Positions 27,088 through 34,847 of a stretch of 64,000 nucleotides of DNA are shown piece by piece. Origin of the DNA: Leptospira limi (GTDB taxonomy: Bacteria > Spirochaetota > Leptospiria > Leptospirales > Leptospiraceae); contig NZ_JAMQPV010000002.1 in NCBI RefSeq assembly GCF_026151395.1, positions 280,715 to 344,714 on the forward strand, in the 5' to 3' direction. The translations under genes were made by a program, and so were the position numbers. How positions within the stretch are numbered: position 1 is the stretch's first letter; each line of letters begins with the position of its first letter. Below the pieces are notes generated by a model. The model ran no database searches and was not told the DNA's origin. It saw only the letters and a program-made list of their open reading frames with translations.

Positions 27088-28836
27088 TCAATCAAAATAT
27101 TGGATTCGATACAGGCAAGACTGAGCAGTAGCAGCACTATCAATTACATAAGCACGGCAATCTTTTTGCCAAATTTCTTTGGTATCTGCATCTTTAATTT
27201 TTGAAATTGATTTTTCATATAACAAACTACAAAGGTATCTTGCCATTTGAATCATTAAGTTTTCTGCAACTGTTTCTTTTTTTACTTCTTCTTGGATGTT
27301 TCGCATCACTCGAATTGATTCTTCCAATACACGTTCTTGTTCTAATAAAAAAGTAGATGGGGATACAATCTCTGCTTTAAGTGAATTGAGATACTTTCTA
27401 AAATTTCCATCACCTGCCATTCCTGCAAGGATTGCACCTGTTGCGATTCGCACATGGATTTGTGAAGTTCCTTCGTAAATGGTATTGATCCTTGAATCAC
27501 GAAACATTCTGGAAATATCATAGTCTTCCGTATAACCAGCACCACCAAATACCTGTACCGCGATACTTGTATTTTTATGGCCTTCTTCAGAACTATAATA
27601 TTTTGCGATAGGAGTCAAAATGGAAGCAAGTGTAGACCAGTATTTTACTTTTTCATCCTTTCTGATGTCACGATCTGGTTTTCCTTGTTTTTCTAGGCGA
27701 ATCTGATGGTGTTGGTACATATCAATCACACGAGCGGTCTCAAGCGTCAGAAGTCGCATAGCATTCGTTTCGCGTTTGATTTTATGCACCATCTCATAGA
27801 CAGCGGGAATCTCATAAATTGGTTTTCCGAATTGGTTCCTTTCATTTGCATACTTCAGGGACTCATAATAAGCCGCAGCTCCTCCACCACAACCACCAGA
27901 GGCACTTACAAGTCTCATAAAATTTGTCATTCCAGCAGTATAACGAGTGAGACCTAATCCTTCCTCTCCCAAAATTTCACCGTAACTATTATCATAAACA
28001 ATCTCACAAGTTGGTGATCCATGGAGACCCATCTTTTTCTCGATACCAGCAACGGAGATGTCAGAACTTTTGACTAAAAAAACAGAAAGTCCACGAGCAC
28101 CACCATCAGGTTTTCCCGTTCTTGCAAGTGTCAAAAGAAGTGCTGGATACTCACCAAGACCACATCCTTGCGAAATAAATCGTTTTGTTCCTGTTAAACG
28201 ATAACTTCCATCCTCTTGTTTTACGGCGACTGTCCTAACACTATTTAAGTCCGATCCAAAATCTGGTTCTGTGAGTGACATTGCAAACAAACACTCACCC
28301 GTTGCAGCTTTGGTAGCATATGTTTCAATTTGTTCTTCTGTTCCAAACCTAGATACAATTTGTGCTAAATTTAAGAGTGTGGTTGTCATACAAAAAGCAA
28401 CATCCGCACGAGCCATAATCATCGCATAAAATGCACCAACGGTTGCAGGGAAATTCAATCCACCTGCTTCTCTTGGAAGTGAATAACCCATAAGTCCCGT
28501 ACTACGAAATTTTTCATAAATTTCTACATTTTCTTTTGGGAAAATTACTTTTCCATTTTCATACTTTAATTCGTTTCGATCCATAATTTGAGATTTTTGA
28601 GAGACATCTTTGCCAAAAAAATCTCCCATTGCATCCAAACTGGAAGTGTATAATTCCATAGCTTCTTCTAAGGAAGAAGGTGCCATTTCGTATCGATTAT
28701 TTTTGGTTTCATTATAAACTTTATGGTCAATAAAACCATCACCTTCTGTTTCTTTTACAATTGATTCCCAATCAATGAGTTGGTTATAAATTAATTGTAG
28801 GTCTTTATCATCTGAAAAATAGTTATTTGCGATCAT
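27088..28836 (-). CDS. Acyl-CoA dehydrogenase family protein
   Basis: This 582-residue flavoprotein is of the long acyl-CoA dehydrogenase type. Motifs include TEPDFGSDLNSV, TGTKRFISQG, KMGLHGSPTCE, ANERNQFGKPI, VQVFGGAGYTEDY and RDSRINTIYEGTSQI, the last carrying the region of the catalytic Glu and FAD contacts. A C-terminal extension of about 120 residues follows the core. It oxidises an acyl-CoA at the alpha-beta bond, passing electrons to ETF. It is 10 bp downstream of the FadH-like gene on the same strand, and the pair is divergent from a TetR gene. Confidence 0.92.
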   Translation of the reverse strand: MIANNYFSDDKDLQLIYNQLIDWESIVKETEGDGFIDHKVYNETKNNRYEMAPSSLEEAMELYTSSLDAMGDFFGKDVSQKSQIMDRNELKYENGKVIFPKENVEIYEKFRSTGLMGYSLPREAGGLNFPATVGAFYAMIMARADVAFCMTTTLLNLAQIVSRFGTEEQIETYATKAATGECLFAMSLTEPDFGSDLNSVRTVAVKQEDGSYRLTGTKRFISQGCGLGEYPALLLTLARTGKPDGGARGLSVFLVKSSDISVAGIEKKMGLHGSPTCEIVYDNSYGEILGEEGLGLTRYTAGMTNFMRLVSASGGCGGGAAAYYESLKYANERNQFGKPIYEIPAVYEMVHKIKRETNAMRLLTLETARVIDMYQHHQIRLEKQGKPDRDIRKDEKVKYWSTLASILTPIAKYYSSEEGHKNTSIAVQVFGGAGYTEDYDISRMFRDSRINTIYEGTSQIHVRIATGAILAGMAGDGNFRKYLNSLKAEIVSPSTFLLEQERVLEESIRVMRNIQEEVKKETVAENLMIQMARYLCSLLYEKSISKIKDADTKEIWQKDCRAYVIDSAATAQSCLYRIQYFD

Positions 28837-28846
28837 ATTTGTTTCC

Positions 28847-30841
28847 TTAAATGTTATAAGCTGCTTCTAGTCCTTCGAAAAATGCTCGTTTTGCATCGAT
28901 GTTCTTAGCATCCTTTGCTCCACCGATTAAAATGATTTTTTGGTTTTGAGATTGTTTTACGTATTGTTCATACAATGAATCTTCTTTTTCCTGACCAACA
29001 CATAAGATGATCGAATCACAAGGATATAAAAACTCTTCTCCATTTTTAAATACAACAACAAGTCCCTCTTTTGTGACTTCCTTATATGTTAAACCTTGGA
29101 AAAACTCAACCCCTTCTGATTCTAACTCTTGTTTTAATGCCCAGAATGTGGTTGGGCCTAATCCTGCGCCATGTTTTCCATTCCTACGAAAAACTCCTAC
29201 CTTTCGTTTTGCTTTTGCAGTTTGGATCACAGCATTTGTAAATGAATTTATATTGTATTTTTGATTGTATGATTCAATTGTCGGATCATTTTCTTCTGTT
29301 AAACGATGAGCAACGTCTACTCCAATTCCACCACCACCAATCACTGCAACCGCTTTTCCAGGAACAAATTTACCTGTTAAGTAATCTGCATAACTTCCAT
29401 GAGGTAATAAATCTAATCCTTTTAAATGAAATTCACGTGGGATTACTCCACTTGCAAAGATAACTACATCCGAGTTTTTTGCTTTGATGTTTTCGATTGT
29501 TGCTTCGGTGTTTAAATGAATTTTGACTCCAATCGCATTCAGTTCATTTTTGAAATAACGAATGGTTTCATTAAACTCTGATTTTCCTGGAATATGTGAT
29601 GCCAATTGGAACTGACCTCCAATTTGGTCTCTTTTTTCAAAGATGGTAACATCATGCCCTAATTCTTTTGCCACTCTTGCGGCTTCCAATCCAGCAGGTC
29701 CTGTTCCAATCACTAAAACGTTTTTTGGGTTAGTTGTTTTTTTGAAGTTATACTTATCTTCATTCATTGCCACAGGATTTACAATACAAGAAACATGTTT
29801 TTCTTGGAATGCATGGTCGAGGCATGCTTGATTACAAGCAACACAAGTATTAATTCGTGCAGAGTTTCCATTTGATAATTTTTGAACAATAGATGGATCA
29901 GCTAAAAACGGTCTTGCCATTGAAATCATATCCACACTTTGTTCGGAAAATACTTGTTCAATTGTGGATGCATCATTTACACGATTGGAAGCAATGATCG
30001 GCACACCTGGAGTTTGTTCTTTGATACGACGTGCGATGGGAACCCAAGCTCCTCTTGGTACAAGTTGGCTAATGGTAGGGATTCTAGACTCATGCCATCC
30101 AATTCCAATATTCAGAGCGGTAACTTTTTCATCACGTAGGGCATTTGATAATCCGATCACTTCTTCGAAACTAGGATTCCCTGGTATCAGATCTATGCCT
30201 GACATTCGGAAAATAATCGGGAATCCTTCGGGAAGATTTTTTTTAACGACACGTAATACTTCGATCGAAAAGTTCATTCGGCGTTTGGCATCACCACCAA
30301 AATAATCATCACGGTGATTTGTCACTGGTGAAAAAAATTGATTTAATAAATAACCTTCACTCCCCATAATTTCCACAGCACCAAACCCTACTTCATGAGC
30401 GATTTTTGCGGAACGTCCAAAATCTTCGATGGTTCTCCAACATTCGTCTTCTGTTAACGCTCTTGGCACATAACGATTAATTGGTGCTCTTATGGCAGAT
30501 GGAGCAACACAGTTTCGGTCAAATGCATATCGACCAGCATGAAATAACTGCGCACACATTACCCCTTTTCCTTTTAGGGCTTCGTTGAGTAGTTTGAGTT
30601 CATTTGCATGGAGTGGGTCTAAAAATTGAAAAAATGATTTTGATCCCTTCCCTTCTTCATTGACACTAATTCCGCCAGTGACAATCATTCCGACTCCACC
30701 ATCAAAACGTTTGCCATAAAAGGTAGCCATTCTATGAGCAACTCCAGTCTCTCCTTCCACGCCTAAGTGCATAGAACCCATTAAAAATCGATTGGGTACT
30801 GTCACATTTCCTAGTTGGATCGGTGTAAAGGCTGTATTCAT
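28847..30841 (-). CDS. fadH: 2,4-dienoyl-CoA reductase-like flavin/Fe-S oxidoreductase
   Basis: The 664-residue protein has an old-yellow-enzyme TIM barrel (residues 1-330), a 4Fe-4S motif CVACNQAC with a further Cys after 11 residues, and a C-terminal FAD/NAD(P) half with VLVIGTGPAGLEAARVA and AVIGGGGIGVDVAH. This is the layout of FadH/2,4-dienoyl-CoA reductase, which uses NADPH to reduce dienoyl-CoA during beta-oxidation of unsaturated fatty acids. The adjacent acyl-CoA dehydrogenase supports that role; a trimethylamine-dehydrogenase-like activity is a less likely alternative. Two TTACC-N3-GGTAA palindromes lie just upstream. Confidence 0.88.
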   Translation of the reverse strand: MNTAFTPIQLGNVTVPNRFLMGSMHLGVEGETGVAHRMATFYGKRFDGGVGMIVTGGISVNEEGKGSKSFFQFLDPLHANELKLLNEALKGKGVMCAQLFHAGRYAFDRNCVAPSAIRAPINRYVPRALTEDECWRTIEDFGRSAKIAHEVGFGAVEIMGSEGYLLNQFFSPVTNHRDDYFGGDAKRRMNFSIEVLRVVKKNLPEGFPIIFRMSGIDLIPGNPSFEEVIGLSNALRDEKVTALNIGIGWHESRIPTISQLVPRGAWVPIARRIKEQTPGVPIIASNRVNDASTIEQVFSEQSVDMISMARPFLADPSIVQKLSNGNSARINTCVACNQACLDHAFQEKHVSCIVNPVAMNEDKYNFKKTTNPKNVLVIGTGPAGLEAARVAKELGHDVTIFEKRDQIGGQFQLASHIPGKSEFNETIRYFKNELNAIGVKIHLNTEATIENIKAKNSDVVIFASGVIPREFHLKGLDLLPHGSYADYLTGKFVPGKAVAVIGGGGIGVDVAHRLTEENDPTIESYNQKYNINSFTNAVIQTAKAKRKVGVFRRNGKHGAGLGPTTFWALKQELESEGVEFFQGLTYKEVTKEGLVVVFKNGEEFLYPCDSIILCVGQEKEDSLYEQYVKQSQNQKIILIGGAKDAKNIDAKRAFFEGLEAAYNI

Positions 30842-30867
30842 AAAACTCCCTCAGAAAACGAATTAAT

Positions 30868-30880
30868 TTACCATCGGTAA
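30868..30880. promoter_or_regulatory. Operator-like palindrome 1 (fadH/TetR divergon)
   Basis: TTACC-ATC-GGTAA, 27 bp upstream of the fadH-like ATG. The same arms recur 42 bp away, about four helical turns, on the same face of DNA. Binding by the divergent TetR is inferred. Confidence 0.65.
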
Positions 30881-30909
30881 TATATTCAAATTTAGAAACA
30901 AGTATTAAA

Positions 30910-30922
30910 TTACCAACGGTAA
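30910..30922. promoter_or_regulatory. Operator-like palindrome 2 (fadH/TetR divergon)
   Basis: TTACC-AAC-GGTAA, 18 bp upstream of the TetR start codon, with the same arms as the first site. Its position suggests repression of the regulator's own gene. Confidence 0.65.
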
Positions 30923-30940
30923 ATAACTGGTAGTCATAAG

Positions 30941-31621
30941 ATGGAAAACAATCCAAAATGGCAAAAAATGGTAGCAAAAAAACGAAAAGCGAAAGCTAAA
31001 ACCATCACAAGGGTTGGCCGCCCCAACAAAATGAACAGCGTTAATGTTCGTGAGGCACTGATCCAAGCGGGTGTTGCATTATTAGAAACTACTTCTCTGG
31101 AAGAAATTTCCTTACGAAAGGTTGCTGCAAAGGCAGGTGTCAGCCATGTAGCAAGTTACCATCATTTCGAAAACAAACATGCGTTATTTTCTGCAATTGC
31201 AGAGATTGGTTTTCAAAAATACTTTGAATCCTATCAAAAGGAATTAGAAAAAACAGAACAAGACTTCAAAGGTCGTTACCGAGCACTTGGTTGGACTTAT
31301 TTTCAATTCATCATGAATAATCGTCAATTCGCAAGGATTATGTTTGGTGGTATGGGAGTTGAATCTAACCTCAATCCCACTTTGTCTTCTGTCTCAAGAA
31401 GAACCTATCGCCAATTACACGAAATCATCAGAATGGGACAAAACCTAGGTCATTTAGAAAAGGGACAAACAAGAGAAAAAACCTTAGCTTCCTGGGCAAT
31501 GATCCACGGAATTGCTATGTTGTTCTTGGAAGGTCGATTACAAATGAAAAATGATCTAAACGAGATGGAAAAGTTTATCCAAACTGTTACTGAATATGCA
31601 TATAATGGAATGAAAACTTAA
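30941..31621 (+). CDS. TetR-family regulator of the fatty-acid oxidation pair
   Basis: The 226-residue protein has a basic N-terminal tail of about 25 residues, a TetR helix-turn-helix (ISLRKVAAKAGVSHVASYHHF, read as IsLRKVAAKAGVS plus the SYHHF recognition end) and a WHG-like C-terminal domain with FARIMFGGMG and ASWAMIHGIAMLFLEG. Regulators with this C-terminal domain often bind acyl-CoA-like or hydrophobic ligands. It is divergent from the FadH-like/acyl-CoA dehydrogenase pair, with two palindromes between. It ends 1 bp before the convergent TetR gene's stop. Confidence 0.85.
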   Translation: MENNPKWQKMVAKKRKAKAKTITRVGRPNKMNSVNVREALIQAGVALLETTSLEEISLRKVAAKAGVSHVASYHHFENKHALFSAIAEIGFQKYFESYQKELEKTEQDFKGRYRALGWTYFQFIMNNRQFARIMFGGMGVESNLNPTLSSVSRRTYRQLHEIIRMGQNLGHLEKGQTREKTLASWAMIHGIAMLFLEGRLQMKNDLNEMEKFIQTVTEYAYNGMKT

Positions 31622-32284
31622 TTATTTTCTTGGTTCACAAACTTCAGGAAAATAGTTTAATAAGTAGGATATTGTGGCTTTTTTTGCTTCTGCCACCATC
31701 CATGGAGTAAAGTCTCCGTAGGTGCGATAAGAGAGTTTTAACAAAGAATCAGGAATCGAAATAGCGACACCAAATATTTGGTCTAAGTTATCTAAATTTG
31801 GTAAAAGGAATCGATCAATTAAACCTTGTTTGGTGAGATTTGCCAATTTTACATCTAACTCTTGACCAACTAATCTCATATCAGGATTACTCATTCTATA
31901 CCCATAGATTAACCGAGGGAAGGCGATCTCAGAATTTGTTACTTCGATGGCAACATCAATGGATCTTTCAATGTATTCTTTCCATGTTTTGAAAGTTTCC
32001 TTTTTTAAGGCAGTGAGTTTTTCAACCATACCTTCTGAATGTAACAATCGGATTCCATGGAAAATTGCCTCAACATTCGGGAAAAAATGGTAAGCGGAAG
32101 GCCTCGGAATTTTGGCTTTTTTGCAGATATCCGCAAAACTAATCTCTTCTGGTTTTTTTTCTTTTAAGAGTTCAAAAGCAATAGATAACAATTGGGCACG
32201 TCGATTTCTTCCTTGTTTACTTGTGAATTTAAACGGCCTTGAAGCAAGGTCAGGAGAGAGGGACGCGTCTACCAATTTATCCAT
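31622..32284 (-). CDS. TetR-family regulator downstream of the ceramidase gene
   Basis: The 220-residue protein carries a TetR helix-turn-helix at about residues 38-75 (ISFADICKKAKIPRPSAYHF). The C-terminal domain is helical with no recognised subfamily. It lies 98 bp downstream of the ceramidase gene on the same strand, so it may be co-transcribed or have its own promoter. Its target could be the ceramidase/GH5 intergenic dyads, but no such dyad is visible at its own start. Confidence 0.82.
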   Translation of the reverse strand: MDKLVDASLSPDLASRPFKFTSKQGRNRRAQLLSIAFELLKEKKPEEISFADICKKAKIPRPSAYHFFPNVEAIFHGIRLLHSEGMVEKLTALKKETFKTWKEYIERSIDVAIEVTNSEIAFPRLIYGYRMSNPDMRLVGQELDVKLANLTKQGLIDRFLLPNLDNLDQIFGVAISIPDSLLKLSYRTYGDFTPWMVAEAKKATISYLLNYFPEVCEPRK

Positions 32285-32382
32285 AGTACGATCATCTCTC
32301 GGAATCTCACCTAGTCAATCCCGTTGCGAAGAAAAAATCCTGACCCATTCCTGGGCCAGGCGAGGTGATTGTTCAGATATTC

Positions 32383-34545
32383 CTATTGGATCGTAAAATT
32401 GTTTGTCACTCCTTGGTAGGCAGTGATGGCACCAGTCCAACCCGATTTCCAGTGGCCACGATGGCGAATGCGATAAGTTCCTTTTGGATACGCAGTAGAA
32501 TCCCAGGATGTTGTAATTTTCGAATATGCGATTCCATCTCGTTGCCATCTATAAGTGGTAGATGGATCGTTGTCTCGGGCAACCACTGTCCATGTGGAAC
32601 CGTTTTGTCGTTCAATGTCGACAAAGCTACTTCCAATTAACATATTGTTTTTTGGATGAGCACCCCAGAAAACAGCCGTTACTTTAGATCCACTTGCATA
32701 ACTAGGAGACGGTTGTGTGATCACATTTCCAAAACTTTTAAATAAAGGAACATCATCAAATACAACTCCAGTTTGGAATGTAGCTTGGTTATTTGTCAGA
32801 TCAGCTGGGGTTGGACCATTCGGAACAGATACACCATTTCGTAAAGCGGATGCTAATTTTCCAAATTCTTGTTCATACGCTTTTAGTGTGTGTGGTCCAA
32901 ATTGAGTAGAGGCACCTTCATACTGTTGGGAAGAATATTCTTCTCTTGTCGTGAGGTAGGAAGTGTAGGAATTGGCTAATGCTGAAATGACTGTATACTC
33001 GTTTTGCATTATATTTTTTACAAGAGAACGAATCCTTCTCCCAGCCATTGTTGAGACTTCTGCAGGGATTGCTAAAATGGATAAATTTCCGATTTTGATA
33101 ATTTGAATCGGAATGACAGGTGGTGTCCAAGGATTTCCATCAAAACTTGCAACACCCGTTGGAATGAGGACTGGTTTTTCCGCATGACATAACTTATATG
33201 ATTCACTCACTGAAGTTGGCCATAATACTCCGAGAGCGCCTCCAAGAAAACTCGCTTTGAATGCATCTGCAGTATTTGTATTCCAATCTAAAGAATCTAC
33301 AGTAGTTCCTTCATCAAAAAAATCAACAGAGACAGCATTGTCTTCAACACTTCCAGCAGAAAAAGATGCACCCATACCTGCAGGACAAGTTGTGGTTCCG
33401 ACACTACTTACATAGAGATTCGAAAAGTTAACAAATGTATGACGAAAATCAACAGATCCAGTCAATTGAGTATTTGCAGATTGGTATAAACTGACTGCTT
33501 TTTGGTATTGTTTATCTGCAATGATATTCTGCCTACTATAATCATTCACACCATCAGCAGGTCCCCATAAATTTGGAGTTACATCACCCGCATTTGACTG
33601 AGCAAAGGCAGCAACAAAGGTTTGGTTTGCAGAATAGTTGGTTCCCTTTGTTTTTTCAAACAAATAAGAAGCCAATCCTTTATTATCTCCACCAATGAGT
33701 TTGTTTGAAGGTCCAACATTTGTTGGATGAACTGCAAACCAGTTTACCATTCCAAGTTCTCTTCCATCAGAAGCCACAAGTTTTAAGAGAGTCATTGTTT
33801 GGTCGACATTGGATGAATAAAAATTACGTTCACTTGCAGGATTTTTATCATATGCCTCAACAGATCGGTTTTTACTCGCATCTGTAAGTTCTCCTTGGTT
33901 GATATAAACATTTCCTGGAACTAAATTCTGATGAGCCAATTTGATTGATTGGTATATTCCATTTACTATCACATCAAAGTTTTCTTTAATGAAACCTGCT
34001 GTTGTAGCGTTGTATAAAAAATAATGAGAATAACCACCTGGCCCACTATGTGTATGAGTTGCTGATAATAATACATTGGCTTCAGAATAATATGGTGCTA
34101 GTTCCCCATCAGTGGCAATTTTTTTGCTTACTGCTTGTTTGATGGATTGGAAAATCATTCCTAAATCAGCACTGACAAACACAACACGTTTGGAAGCATC
34201 GCCAATGATGTATGCTCTTGACCAAAGGCGCATATAAATCCCTTCCGTCTTTTGTGCAGTTTCTGCAAATCCCATCATACCAACTTCTGCTGCAGGCCCA
34301 GTAATGTCAGAGATTCCAACACCAACTAAGTAAGGAGAAGAACCAAGACTGGGAGCTACGGAACGACTGAGGCCAGAACCAGAATTAAGTTCCGAATCCA
34401 AACCATTCGATTGTGCCAATTGGTCGGTTCCAACTAAACCAAGTATGGCGGACTGGGACGGCTTTTTGTCCGAACAAGCCAGCACAAAAAGAAAGGACAC
34501 GATGGATACACTCAAGCGAACCAAGGGACTTATTTGGGATTTCAT
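32383..34545 (-). CDS. Neutral ceramidase, lipoprotein
   Basis: This 720-residue protein begins with a lipoprotein signal and the lipobox-like FVLACSDKK. The mature chain matches neutral/alkaline ceramidases, zinc enzymes that hydrolyse the N-acyl bond of ceramide. Visible are VGISDITGPAAEVGMMGF, the zinc-ligand block SATHTHSGPGGYSHYF (about residue 160), the FAVHPTNVG block, GDNKGLASYLFE, and AQSNAGDVTPN (about 318) with the nucleophilic Ser. A C-terminal immunoglobulin-like domain closes the protein, as in the family. A strong GGAGAGAG precedes the ATG. It is divergent from an endoglycoceramidase-like gene. Confidence 0.92.
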   Translation of the reverse strand: MKSQISPLVRLSVSIVSFLFVLACSDKKPSQSAILGLVGTDQLAQSNGLDSELNSGSGLSRSVAPSLGSSPYLVGVGISDITGPAAEVGMMGFAETAQKTEGIYMRLWSRAYIIGDASKRVVFVSADLGMIFQSIKQAVSKKIATDGELAPYYSEANVLLSATHTHSGPGGYSHYFLYNATTAGFIKENFDVIVNGIYQSIKLAHQNLVPGNVYINQGELTDASKNRSVEAYDKNPASERNFYSSNVDQTMTLLKLVASDGRELGMVNWFAVHPTNVGPSNKLIGGDNKGLASYLFEKTKGTNYSANQTFVAAFAQSNAGDVTPNLWGPADGVNDYSRQNIIADKQYQKAVSLYQSANTQLTGSVDFRHTFVNFSNLYVSSVGTTTCPAGMGASFSAGSVEDNAVSVDFFDEGTTVDSLDWNTNTADAFKASFLGGALGVLWPTSVSESYKLCHAEKPVLIPTGVASFDGNPWTPPVIPIQIIKIGNLSILAIPAEVSTMAGRRIRSLVKNIMQNEYTVISALANSYTSYLTTREEYSSQQYEGASTQFGPHTLKAYEQEFGKLASALRNGVSVPNGPTPADLTNNQATFQTGVVFDDVPLFKSFGNVITQPSPSYASGSKVTAVFWGAHPKNNMLIGSSFVDIERQNGSTWTVVARDNDPSTTYRWQRDGIAYSKITTSWDSTAYPKGTYRIRHRGHWKSGWTGAITAYQGVTNNFTIQ

Positions 34546-34847
34546 ATACTCTCTCCGAATCTAAATTTCTGAATCATACAATTTTCGCTTCTATCTGCCG
34601 AAGGAACCCTTGGGTCAAATCTGGGGATTAAGTCTAAACGATGTTAAAAATATGGCAAGTGAATAATCGACAATAGTCGGGTTTTATTTGACCAACGTTC
34701 AGAAATGCCTCTTTTCGCCGTTTCTAGCGAGTCGATGGAATCTTCCCCGCCAAACTATGGTATTTCTATGTCATTTTTTACTCGACATGTGTCGATTATT
34801 GTGAAGGAACTGTCACCTAGTCACAATGAGGGATCAGAGGGGAAAGT
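34546..34847. other. Intergenic region of the ceramidase/GH5 divergon
   Basis: About 300 bp without a credible gene. It holds an 11-nt inverted repeat (34662-34672 and 34790-34800) and smaller dyads around CGAC/GTCG, described separately. A purine-rich site (AGAGGGG) precedes the GH5 start. Confidence 0.55.
34662..34800. promoter_or_regulatory. Long-range inverted repeat with TCGAC dyads
   Basis: AATAATCGACA (34662-34672) and its exact reverse complement TGTCGATTATT (34790-34800) flank the central intergenic region. Each arm also belongs to a local dyad: CGAC-AATA-GTCG at 34668-34679 and TCGACA-TG-TGTCGA at 34782-34795. Two copies of a palindromic operator facing each other is the simplest reading. 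The binding protein is unknown; the TetR gene at 31622-32284 is a candidate. Confidence 0.55.

Noticed and set aside
34626..34638. PerR half-site (AGTCTAA) before the GH5 gene
   Set aside because: Only one half matches; the other arm differs at three or more positions, so it is not a credible box.
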